DNA of 64,000 nt from Prorocentrum cordatum (lineage: Eukaryota > Sar > Dinophyceae > Prorocentrales > Prorocentraceae), in assembly GCA_963575745.1 (NCBI GenBank), contig CAUYUJ010017837.1:863190-927189 (forward strand), in the 5' to 3' direction. The notes under the pieces were generated by a model. That model was not told the DNA's origin. It saw nothing but the letters and a program-made list of their open reading frames with translations, and ran no database searches. The translations under genes and the position numbers were made by a program. Numbering within the stretch: the stretch's first letter is position 1; each line of letters starts with the position of its first letter. Positions 1 to 8,799 of this stretch are shown here, one piece after another.

Positions 1-143
1 CTCGGCCTCGGCCTCGGCCTCCGTCGACCTCCAGAGAGGCGGCGGTGCCGCCCACCCTCCGAGCGAAGTCTGGGGGGGAGGGGGCAGGAGGACAAGATGG
101 AGGAGCAGGAGGAGGACAAGATGGAGGAGCAGGAGGAGAATAC

Positions 144-206
144 GGAGGAGGAGGAGGAGGAGGAGGAGGAGGAGGAGGAGGAGGAGGAGGAGGAGGAGGA
201 GGAGGC
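144..206. repeat. (GAG)n microsatellite
   Basis: About 20 uninterrupted GAG triplets follow a short imperfect GGAGCAGGAGGAG repeat. The run reads as poly-Glu or poly-Gly depending on frame. There is no sign of a real gene around it, and the rest of positions 1-450 is GC-rich sequence in which I recognise nothing. Confidence 0.95.
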
Positions 207-450
207 GAGGAGGAGCTCTGCAGCCGAGGTCCTGCGGCCTGACCGCGTCCGCCGCGCGCGGCCGAGGCCGCCGCGGTCGCGGGCGGCCCTCCCGAGGCCG
301 GCGGCGCAGGTCCGCGGGGCGTTGCCGGCGCGGGCCCGGAGGGCGCCGGCCCCGTGGGCGCTGGGGCGGCCGCCGCCTCTCAGGACCGTCTTGGCTACAC
401 GCTACGGAGTGACCCTGGGTACTGTCAGCCAGTATGATCCCTGAGATCCG

Positions 451-623
451 ACGCTCCAGAAAAATTGGAGCGGGCGGTTTTCGCAAGTTTTCGGCCTCCA
501 GGGGCCCTCGCCGGGCCTCGGGAGCGTCAAAAAACTACTCAGGACGAAAAACCGGCCCCAGGGAAGTGGTTTAGACCTCCTGGGTCCGCGCGCCAAAAAA
601 ATTGGAGCAGCCGGATGTCTGGG
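451..623 (+). repeat. terminal-hairpin dispersed repeat, copy 1
   Basis: This is a member of a small dispersed family recognised by the core GGGCCTCGGGAGCGTCAAAA and the tail ATGTCTGGG. The left end folds as GCTCCA/TGGAGC (453-471) around an A-rich loop, and the right end carries CGCCAAAAAAATTGG. Other copies lie at 1989-2174, 3037-3217 (minus), 5192-5370 (minus), 17008-17290 and, more weakly, 49936-50010 and 55828-55985. No reading frame is conserved between copies. Confidence 0.7.
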
Positions 624-1464
624 ATATGGACGCACGATCAGGATGCAAGGGCCCTGGAAGGCCATGCCGACACTTTGCGAGCGGGGCGCGGCCAACGGCA
701 ACGGCCAAGGATGGGCCGAAGGGGAAAGGTGCGAGGGTCACCTTGGAACGTCGATCATTCTGTCAGATTGACTGTGAGAGTGAGAATGAAAGCGAGATTG
801 TGGGTTAGGTGCGCAGCCTTTTTGGGGGGCTGCGGGGGGGCCACTTACAATCGCGCAAGACTGTACTATCCGCACTGGGACCGCACCAGAGGTCATTCCG
901 GCGACGGGTCACTCTCACTTGTAGGCGACCGACTTCCCATCGACGTCGTCGTCCTGGGCGTTTCTGTTTCTCTAGGCCGGCCAAGATCTCGATGCGGATC
1001 CAGCCGAAGCGGCGAGGAGGCCCCAATTCGGCGAGGAGACCCCAGCAAAGCAGCAGGGGTGAAGAGGCGGGTGGTGGAGGAGGAGGAGGTGGAGGAGGAA
1101 GATGGGGAAAAGGAGGAGGAGGAAGAGGTGGAGGAGGAGGAGGGTCGGCTAATCAGAACGCGGGGGGGCCAGGGTGAGACCACGGCCACGCGCGCTCCTT
1201 GTTGGCGCATGTTTGACAAAAGGGACCGTGGCCGTCTGGACCACGCATGTAGCTGGCGCCCAGGAGAGAACAAGCCGCTCCCCGCCCCCACGTGGCACTC
1301 TCCTGCGCCCCCCCTCTGAATTTCTACATCTAAATCCTGCCCGGCGGCCCACTCGCCGCTGGAGGCACGGGGGAGGCCCGCCCCATTTGCGGCGGGCAGT
1401 GAAAAGAGTCCGTCTTGGACCCCCGCCCCACGGCGGGGGGAAACCTGCAGGGTGGGGGGGGGAA
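624..1464. other. no gene seen; GC-rich with GGA tract
   Basis: The stretch holds an imperfect GGA tract at about 1062-1142 and otherwise unique GC-rich sequence. Long open frames here have the skewed Arg/Pro/Gly composition expected of GC-rich noncoding DNA. A segment ending in the word GTCTTGGACCC (about 1345-1425) is partly duplicated at 1580-1850, where it has been invaded by the GGGA microsatellite. Confidence 0.6.
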
Positions 1465-1603
1465 AAAGGGGCAGCTGCAGCCGCTGAAGCCGGACGCTGC
1501 CAGGGGAGGAGGAGGCAAGAGAGAGATATGCAGGGGGCAAGACTAAATTGTCAGAGGGTGGAACCCCAATAAAACAGACACGTCCTGCCCGACGGCGGCC
1601 CAC
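1465..1603. repeat. dispersed repeat C, copy 1
   Basis: The segment aligns with 5050-5197: both share CGCTGCCAGGGGAG-like starts, a GA-rich patch, a CAGGGTGAAACTATG-like middle and an AACTTCAATAACAGA-like end. The second copy has a longer (GA)n patch. It is probably a noncoding mobile or segmental fragment. I see no termini or target duplication, so its class is open. Confidence 0.55.
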
Positions 1604-1610
1604 TCACTAC

Positions 1611-1797
1611 CGGGGGGGGAGGGAGGGAGGGAGGGAGGGAGGGAGGGGAGGGAGGGAGGGAGGGAGGGAGGGAGGAGGGAGGGGGGAGGGAGGGAGGGAG
1701 GGAGGGAGGGAGGGAGGGAGGGAGGGAGGGGAGGGAGGGGGGGGGAGGGAGGGAGGGAGGGAGGGAGGGAGGGAGGGAGGGAGGGAGGGAGGGGGGG
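1611..1797. repeat. (GGGA)n microsatellite
   Basis: A nearly pure GGGA tetranucleotide run of about 185 bp with a few G-length variants. The G-rich strand is plus. It sits inside a duplicated unit of the preceding sequence and has expanded there only. Confidence 0.95.
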
Positions 1798-1988
1798 GGC
1801 CGCCCCTTTTTGTGGCGGGCAACGGGAAGAATGCGTCTTGGACCCTCGCCCACGCGGAACCCCGCGCGCCGGCCCCGAATAGAGCCCCCCCTGCGCTTGT
1901 CCTCCTCGGGGGGCCCCCGCTTCCCCGAGCCGCCTCAGCGCCGGCGCGCAGGCCGCCCTCGTCTTCCCACCAAAAAATCACCCCCAAT

Positions 1989-2174
1989 CCCAGACCCCCT
2001 CGAGTAATGAAAAAATCACGACGGGAGGTTTTTCCTAATTTTCGGCCTCTGGGGGCCCTCACCGGGCCTCGGGAGCGTCAAAAAACGACTCAGGATGCAA
2101 AGCCGGTCATGGGGAAAGGGTCGGGACCTCTGGGGGTCGACGTAATGAAAAAATCATTACGTCGGGGGTCTGGG
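1989..2174 (+). repeat. terminal-hairpin dispersed repeat, copy 2
   Basis: Both ends show CCAGACCCCC in inverted orientation (left at 1989, right ending at 2174), extended outward by inverted CCAATC. The inner left end has TAATGAAAAAATCA and the right end a strong hairpin, GACGTAATGA...TCATTACGTC (about 2139-2163). The core GGGCCTCGGGAGCGTCAAAA is intact. With the minus copy at 3037-3217 it forms an inverted pair around 0.86 kb. Confidence 0.75.
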
Positions 2175-2549
2175 ATTGGTCCCGCCTCAGCAGGGCCGCG
2201 GGGGTGGCCCTGGCCGCGGCGGAGCACTTCGAGGAGGCCCCTGCTCGCGCGGTAGTAGAAGCAGCCCCAGTTGCCCATCCAGGCCGCGCGCGCGTGCCCC
2301 GGGCCGTCCACGCCTTGACCTGGGGAAGGGTCATCCCATTCATGCGGCTCGTGCTGGCGCCCTTTGCCGACGCTGAACACGATGCCAGTGGCGCTCTGAA
2401 AACGCATGTAGGCTGCCTCCCGGGCGTCCTCCTTCCAGCCTGGTCGCCGCGGGGAAGGAGGGCCCGCCGCGGTCTCGTCGCACTTCAAAGCCAGGACCCC
2501 GCAGCCGCGTGGCTCTGACCCTCTGATCCTAGGGGGCAAACAAACCTAC

Positions 2550-2657
2550 CTCGCTTTTGACCACCCTCGCTTCCAAGAGATACCAAACGATGCCAAATTG
2601 CAGCCTGTACTGGTCAGGCTGCTTGACGAGGAGGCGCGTGGTATGGCTTGGTTTTGC
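2550..2657 (-). CDS. possible single exon, function unknown
   Basis: On the minus strand a 108-bp segment (36 codons, phase 0 at both ends) is bounded by a pyrimidine-rich CGCTTTCGCTTCCAG acceptor and a GAG|GTAGGTTTG donor. It encodes a Lys/Gln/Tyr-containing peptide starting AKPSHTTRLLVKQ and ending RVVKSE, unlike the Arg/Pro-rich noise around it. A second coding-like stretch (residues like YMRFQSATGIVFSVGKG) lies at about 2310-2430 on the same strand, but I could not join the two in frame. It is not recognised as any family. It could be chance or an exon of a host gene. Confidence 0.3.
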
Positions 2658-3014
2658 CTGGAAGCGAAAGCGGGGTAGGTAATTCACGCTCTGAGATCCG
2701 CCGGATTGCCACCAGCGTGCAACCTTCCTCGCGCGCGCCCACCAGCCCGTCCGGGCGGGCCCAGGGGGCCCCGCCTCGCCCCCTGCTTGGCCCCGCAGGG
2801 GGGAGGGGGGCGCCGGGCGTCTCCCGCCCCGCAGCTCGCCCGCCGGCCCGCCCCCGGGACTGGGGCGCCCCTGCCCTGCCCAGGGCTCCGCAGGGTGGAG
2901 GGCTCCGCGGCGGGAGCTGCCCGGGCCTTCCTTCGCTGGGCCCGGCCGTCCCCTATAGGAGCCCCCCCAAGCATTCGACCCTTCCTGCTCCCGCATGCGT
3001 TGCTCCGCGGGCGT

Positions 3015-3239
3015 GGCCTGAGGGCCTCCTCCCTCCCAGACCCCCGACGTCGTGATTTTTTCACAACGTCGACCCTGGGCAGTCTGGACCCTTCCCCCGG
3101 GGCCGGCTTTCCATCCTGAGTCGTTTTTTGACGCTCCCGAGGCCCAGTGAGGGCCCCCCGAGGCCGAAAAGTAAGAAAAACATCCCGTCATGATTTTTTC
3201 ATCACTCGAGGGGGTCTGGCCTGAGGGCCTCCTCCCTCC
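3015..3239 (-). mobile_element. terminal-hairpin element, copy 3, with 22-bp flanking direct repeat
   Basis: A 22-bp perfect direct repeat beginning GGCCTGAGGGCCTCC lies at 3015-3036 and 3218-3239 and encloses the element at 3037-3217. The element starts CAGACCCCCGACG and ends GAGGGGGTCT. Each end has a T-loop hairpin: GACGTCGTGA/TCACAACGTC at 3047-3072 and a CATGATTTTTTCATCA fold near 3189-3205. The direct repeat looks like a target-site duplication. That length suits target-primed retroposition (SINE-like) better than a DNA transposon, but a segmental duplication is not excluded. Confidence 0.6.
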
Positions 3240-3330
3240 TCGCGCTCGCCGGACCGCCCACCTGCGGGCTGCCCGGGCGACCCCGCGTCTCCGAAGTCCG
3301 GCATGCAGAGGGCCCGGAAGGCGCCCCTGG

Positions 3331-3503
3331 CCCTAGGGCGACGAGATCTATGCATATCCACTGCTCCTGGCCAGGCCCATCCTGGGCCCAGGAGCGGTGT
3401 ATATGCCTCCCTGGCCAAGCCAGGAGGGCGTATACACAGCTCTTGGGCCCAGGATTGGCCTGGCCGGGAGCAGTGGATATGTATAGATATCGTCGCCCTA
3501 TGG
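3331..3503. repeat. long imperfect inverted repeat (hairpin)
   Basis: Arms of about 85 bp (3331-3415 and 3419-3503) are separated by only CAA. Pairing includes CTATGCATATCCACTGCTCC against GGGAGCAGTGGATATGTATAG and the GGGCCCAGGA core; mismatches are scattered. A fragment of one arm, ACGAGATCTGTGCAGATCC, recurs at about 19987. It could be a foldback element or the precursor of a structured RNA. No promoter is visible. Confidence 0.8.
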
Positions 3504-3954
3504 CCCTCCTGCGACCGGAACTCCCCGCTTTACCGCGCAGGCCAGGGAGATTTCCAACAACGGCCCGGTCTCGCCGAGTCGGCGCGCCCTTCTTGAGCCA
3601 GGGCGGGCGCCGCGGTCTGCCCCGTCGAAGAAGTCCCAGAATACCTCAGTCAACGCGCTGCGAGCGCAAAGCCCCGTCTCGCTGCGCACCCTCCAGCTTG
3701 CATTGGGGAGCGCTTCTCCGCCCTGCCCCCTGCCGCGTCTCGCAGGTGCTCTACGCCGCGGGCTGAGGCGTCGGGCAGTAGTGGTCCTTCTCCTCCGTCG
3801 CGACTATCTTCCCCTGATCAGTCCACCATCCCGGCTTTGTCCAGCAAGGCAGGTGGCAGGAGGGCCCCAAATCCCACCTCCCGGCTCAACCTCGCCCCCG
3901 GCCCCCCGACGCCAGACCCCCCCCCAGCGCCCCGCTGAGCGGCCCGCTCGCTTG

Positions 3955-4225
3955 ACGATCTGCTTCGATTGCTTCGGATGGCGTAGATGCAGTATAGATC
4001 TTAGATAGATACTCCGCCATTCTCCATGAAGTTTACCCATGAACATCCGGTTCGCACCTGGCATATGTTTCAGCACATCATGTATCCATGGGCAACTTGG
4101 ATTAGCGAAGCCCCGCAGAGTGGTTAGGTGAAGAGAAGATGATCGGCGCTCAGTCACCACGTCTAGCTTCGGATGGCACTTCAGCAAGCTCGGTAAACAG
4201 GTTAGCTAAGTCGTTTTCTAATCCA
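3955..4225. other. AT-richer island, coding-like on minus strand, unidentified
   Basis: This 270-bp island has visibly lower GC than its surroundings. On the minus strand (4187 down to about 3950) it reads as an ordinary-composition peptide starting MLKCHPKLDVVTERRSS. On the plus strand it carries TGGCGTAGATG (3979) and GGTTCGCACC (about 4049), loosely like tRNA A and B boxes. TTCGGATGGC occurs near both ends in direct orientation. Either a decayed coding segment or a tRNA-like SINE fits. Neither is established. Confidence 0.3.
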
Positions 4226-4832
4226 GATCGGTGAACCCACCTAAGCTACCGGCCGCTGGGGTGGGGCGCCCGCTCTTCCGGGCCCCCCGCCCGAAGAGCG
4301 TCTCGAGGAGGCGGTCCTTCGGGCGCCCCTGACATTCCGGGCGGGGGCCTCCCCGCCGCGGCCAACTCCTCATGCGCTGTCTCCCGGACTGGCTCCAGGA
4401 GCACCTCCACGACAAGCTGGACAGGGCCGTGGTCCTCCTCGCTCGGACCCCCGCCCTCCCCCTTCATCACCAGCCTCCTCTTGGCCCGAGGGGGGCAGGG
4501 GACTCGCGCGGGGGCTCCCATCGGGCCATCCTGCCCCGGGGCGCCGTGCGCTGGTTGGCCCGGGGTCTGGGAGCGGTCTCCCTGCCCTGATTTCCCCCGG
4601 GTTGGCGGGTGGGCCTCTGCACCGGCTCCCCTCGCCCTCCCTCCAGGCCCCCCCCCGCGTGGAGCTCGGGCTGGGCGGGGTCCGATCTGGGCCGCGGCCC
4701 GGGCGCCAGGCTGCACCCGCGGCAGCTCCAGCTGCCGCGCCGGCCACGGCGCCCACGGGCGCTCCCTTCCCACTGGTGCCTGGGGGCGGTGCTCCGCGGT
4801 CGCTCGCATCAACAGGGCGAGCCCCGCCAGCC
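4226..4832. other. no gene seen
   Basis: GC-rich unique sequence. Overlapping open frames on both strands are Pro/Arg/Ala-rich with no recognisable domain, as expected by chance at this composition. Confidence 0.6.
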
Positions 4833-5001
4833 TACACCCTGCGAAATGCTTTAGAAATCATGGGTTAAGAAATTGATAGTCTCAGAATTTAAGTAAAAAC
4901 ACAGAATGCCCATTCAAATCTTAGGATTTACATTGAAACATTAAGAATAATCGAGACTCTGGCCGAAAATTTAGGTTTTCTTAAGCATCGCCTAAGGTGT
5001 A
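4833..5001 (+). mobile_element. 165-bp TA-flanked MITE, copy 1
   Basis: The element occupies 4835-4999 and is bracketed by TA. The left end CACCCTGCGAAATGCTTTAG and the right end CTTAAGCATCGCCTAAGGTG are imperfect inverted repeats of about 23 bp. An exactly equal-length copy sits at 50956-51120, also bracketed by TA; by hand alignment about 143 of 165 positions agree with no gaps. It is AT-rich and noncoding, like Stowaway/Tc1-mariner-type nonautonomous elements. No transposase is present in the window. Confidence 0.8.
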
Positions 5002-5049
5002 CCATGAGCGCGACACGGACATGCTCTGGGTAAGGGCCCAGGGCCTCCG

Positions 5050-5197
5050 CAACAAAACGGCAGCCGCAGCCGCCCAAGCCAGACGGCTGCCAGGGGAGAA
5101 TGGGCCAGGAGAGAGAGAGAGAGAGAGAGAGATGCAAGGGGCAGGGTGAAACTATGAAAGAGGGAACTTCAATAACAGAAACACATACAACCCCGAC
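5050..5197. repeat. dispersed repeat C, copy 2
   Basis: Homologous to 1465-1603 with an expanded (GA)n patch near 5110-5130. Its end abuts a minus-strand terminal-hairpin repeat at about 5192. Confidence 0.55.
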
Positions 5198-5370
5198 TTC
5201 ATGACTTTTTCACAACGTCCACCACCAAAGGTCTCAAACCATTCCCCGAGACCGGCTTCTCTTCCCGGTGTCGGATCGCGTTCTGCCAGGTAGAAGGGCC
5301 CAGCAGTAAACATATTGAAAAACCTCCCGTCATGTTTTTCTTTTTTTTGTGACGCGAGGAGGTCAGGGAT
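5192..5370 (-). repeat. terminal-hairpin dispersed repeat, copy 4 (divergent)
   Basis: The right end has CCCGTCATG...TGTGACGCG around a T-rich loop, and the left end has CTTCATGACTTTTTCACAACG. The interior matches the family only in the CGAGACCGGCTT-like and AAAAACCTCCCGTC segments, so it is an old copy. Confidence 0.5.
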
Positions 5371-5689
5371 TCCCGAACCCTCGCGCCTCGAGCTATGATA
5401 CTCCAACCCATTTTAGTCTTGATCACAAGAAAAAGTTTCGAGCACCAAGAGGAGTGCCGAAATTTGAGAAGTTTCACGCGTCGGGCCCTGCAAGGCGATA
5501 CTCGTTCGACACTTCGCTGGCGTGTCGGGCAGACACTGTTTCGATACCTGTCTGGGTGCTCGAAAATATTCCCCAATCAGAGCTTGCCTTTGTAGGGGAC
5601 CTAGCGGATTCGTTTGGTTAGGTGAGGTTGGCCACCGATTTCCGTGGCCCGCCCGGGTGCCCAGGTGCCCGCGTGCCCGGGTGCCTCAT
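5371..5689. other. no gene seen; weak foldback
   Basis: Moderate-GC sequence with a short inverted pair, TTTCGAGCACC at 5436-5446 and GGGTGCTCGAAA at 5554-5565. Nothing else is recognisable. Confidence 0.4.
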
Positions 5690-5903
5690 AGCCCTATAGC
5701 CCTATAGCCCCCTAGCCAAATAGCCCTATAGCCCAATAGCCCTATGATCCTGCAGCACTATCTCCATAGAGCCCTATAGCCCCATAGCCCTATAGTCCTA
5801 TAGCCTCATAACCCAATAGCCCAATAGCCCTATAGCCCTGCAGACCTATAGCCCTATAGCCGTATAGCCTTGTAGCCCTATAACCCTATAGCCCTATACC
5901 TCT

Positions 5904-5948
<45 letters not shown>

Positions 5949-6236
5949 CCTATAGCCCTATAACCCTATAGCCCCATAGCCCTATATACCTATAGCTTTA
6001 TAGCCCTATAGCCCCATAGCCATGTAGACTCTTAGCCCTATGGCCCTATGGCCCTGTAGTCCTATAGAACCATCGCCCCAGAGCCACATAGCCCAGTAGC
6101 CCTATAGCCTTACAGTCCTATAGCCTTAAGGGCCCTATAGCCCTATAGTCCTATAGCCCTATAGACCTATAGCCATATGGCCCTATAGCCCTGTAGTTCC
6201 ATAGTCCTATAGCCCCATCGCCCTATAGCCCTAACA
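5690..6236. repeat. 8-bp TAGCCCTA degenerate array with (TA)n
   Basis: About 550 bp of imperfect TAGCCCTA units with a (TA)n tract at about 5907-5943 in the middle. The motif resembles, but is not, a TTTAGGG-type telomere repeat, and the array is internal rather than terminal. It is best treated as an interstitial satellite. Confidence 0.9.
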
Positions 6237-6239
6237 TTA

Positions 6240-6878
6240 ATATGATTGTTTTTCTCTGGTATGATTTCTGGGGCGCAGTCCTCAAGTACGATGGGAACAT
6301 CATAAGCCTCGAAGCCCTTCTGGCGAGGCGCCGCCTGGTAGCGCGCGGCCCGGCTCGGGAGGGGCCCGGGCCCCGCAGAGCGCGTTGGCGGCGCCGCGGG
6401 TGCTGCCGCGGCCGCCTCGGCCAGCGGGCCCTGGCGGCCGCGCGGTGGTGACGGAACGCGGAGGGGTGGCCCGGGGCAGGCCCAGAGCTGTCTGTGGGGA
6501 GGAAGACCAGCCCTGAGATCCTGGCGTCTCAATTCTCTGTCGAACTGGGCGTTTTCGCTCAGATGTTTGGGCCCTGGTGCCCACGCAGATGGATCCGGCT
6601 CGAAAAATGGTGGAGAAAGATAGGGTTCGGGGGCCCAGTCACATTTTTTTGCAATGCTGCCAATTTTCCCCCACATCCTACATGGGATTCTTGTTTTCTC
6701 TGCACACACCCCGCGCAGGAACCCCTCGCCCTTCTCTTTGTCACCGTCATCATCACTATCAATATCACACTACCATCGTTAGTAAACTCACTCACGCTTC
6801 CTCGATCACTTTCATTTATTCATAATTTAATCCCTCATTACCCCATTCAGTCATTCACGTCTCCTGACTGGCTCACAC
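6240..6878. other. no gene seen
   Basis: GC-rich on the left, then AT-richer after 6640. Open frames on both strands overlap without a recognisable domain. Confidence 0.5.
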
Positions 6879-6879
6879 A

Positions 6880-7195
6880 CGCACTCATGACTACCACTGA
6901 CTGCGTTGCGAGGAAGTCTCAGGCGGGAACCCCTCCCTATAGGGCCCGCGGCTCATGGTAATAATCCGAACGGGTCATCGGCATCGGGAGCCTGTAGCTG
7001 TCGTCACTCTTGGCCTCCTCTGGTCTGAATATGGAAGACGTCTCGATCGAAAACCTCGTCTGTGCATGAATTGCGAAGAAGACTCAGGCGGGGGGGCCTT
7101 CCCTCTGGGGCCCACAGATCACGTTACTAATCCGAGCGGTCCGTCGGGATCCTGTAACTGTCGTTTTTACCTAACAGCGAAGACTGATAGGTTTC
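6880..7195. repeat. 160-bp tandem repeat, copies 1-2
   Basis: The markers CTCAGGCGGG at 6918 and 7083, and ACTAATCCGAGCG/CCTGTAACTGTCG-type words, recur at a spacing of about 160-165 bp. The same unit continues at 8800-9435 after a 1.6-kb interruption. Confidence 0.8.
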
Positions 7196-7289
7196 TAATG
7201 GGGTCAAAAGAAACCATTTGATGACTCCCCAGGGGGGTCTGGGCGGGAGCCGGACAGGCGAGGGCCGGGCCCTTTTTTAGCAAACAATC

Positions 7290-7692
7290 GCACACGTCGT
7301 GCTCTTCGACCTCCCAGAGCTCCATTCCCGGGCCACATTTTGAATGCCCGGAACCAGCTGTAAGCCACTTCGTGCTCTTCGACTTCCCAGAACTCCACTC
7401 CCGGGCCACATTTTGAATGCCCGGAGCCAACTGTAGGCCACTTCGTCCTCTTCGACTTCCCAGAACTCTATTCCCGGGCCACATTTTGGATGCCCGGAGC
7501 CAACTGTAAGCCACTTCGTGCTCTTGGACTTCCCAGAACACCACTCCCAGGCCACATTTTGAATGCCCGGAGCCAACTGTAGGCCACTTCGTTCTCTTCC
7601 ATTTCCCAAAACACCACTCCCAGGCCACATTTTGAATGCCCGGAGCCAACTGTACGCCACTTCGTGCTCTTCCACTTCCCAGACTTCCAAGA
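7290..7692. repeat. 73-bp tandem repeat, about 5.5 copies
   Basis: The marker GCTCTTCGAC or its variants occurs at 7301, 7374, 7447, 7520, 7593 and 7666, exactly 73 bp apart. The unit includes GGGCCACATTTTGAATGCCC. Because 73 is not a multiple of three, the same peptide phrase appears in all three minus-strand frames. That is an argument against coding function. Confidence 0.95.
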
Positions 7693-7903
7693 CTCATCAA
7701 CTTCATCATCAAGATGTCTTCCAAGACTTCGTGCCCGTTTGCGAGATGTCTTCCAAGATTTGGTTGGAGGCCGAGAAAGACGGACAGAACAAATCCAAGT
7801 AGCGCGGCCATCATCCCATCATCCTCCTCAATCATCACATCATCATCATCATCAATGGTTTCGTCGAGCACCCCGGTGGAGACTCAGGTCTTACGGGTCC
7901 GTG

Positions 7904-8246
<343 letters not shown>

Positions 8247-8261
8247 GACATCACACTAAAT

Positions 8262-8450
8262 CCATTCATGGGAATGCCTGTTTTGGAGCTGCATTCATTT
8301 ATGCAAGTGTGTCGTTTGAGGCTCAACCCGTTGATAGCATTGTCTCGTTTGGAGTCACATCCGTTGATAGCAGTGTCTTGTTTAGACCTCAATGCATTTA
8401 TACAAAGATCTCATGTGGAGATACCGTTATCGAAAGCAGTGTTTCTACTG
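8262..8450 (+). repeat. 33-bp repeat with conserved open frame
   Basis: About five 33-bp units (11 codons) read in one plus-strand frame as variants of NPLIALSRLES and HPLIAVSCLDL. The frame then enters degenerate ACT and GCT triplets to about 8720. The repeat length is a multiple of three and the frame is kept, but I see no start context or homology. It could be a coding repeat or a minisatellite grown from the adjacent SSR. Confidence 0.6.
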
Positions 8451-8799
8451 CTACTACCACTGCTCCCATCACTTCTACTCGTTCACTCCACACACTACAA
8501 CTACTACTTCACTGTTACCACTACTACCATCACTACTACTTCTACTGATACTACTACTGTTACTATTACTGCTGCTGCTGCTGTTGCTGCTGCTAGTGTA
8601 GCTAGTGCTACTGCAACTACTGGCAGTGCCACTGCGACTGCCGCTGATGTTGCCACTGCGACTGCCACTGCGAATCCGAATGCGACTGCGAGAACACCAA
8701 AATTCTACAACAGCACTCTTACATGAATACCACAGGCAATGTTTCCAGCTATGTTTCTACACATCGCTGTTAGGTTGCTTTGCCGGGATAATTTTGGGG

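Noticed and set aside
3584-3615. Possible third spliced-leader relic (CTTGAGCC on plus at about 3593)
   Set aside because: Only about 13 of 21 positions agree beyond the shared TGGCTCAAG end, which is weak in GC-rich DNA.
5690-6236. Chromosome end or true telomere
   Set aside because: The unit and period differ from known telomere repeats, and non-telomeric sequence continues on both sides.
7167-7871. Minus-strand ORF with repeated WLRAFKMWPG-type phrases
   Set aside because: It is the 73-bp noncoding array read through. The same phrase appears in all three frames because 73 is not divisible by three.
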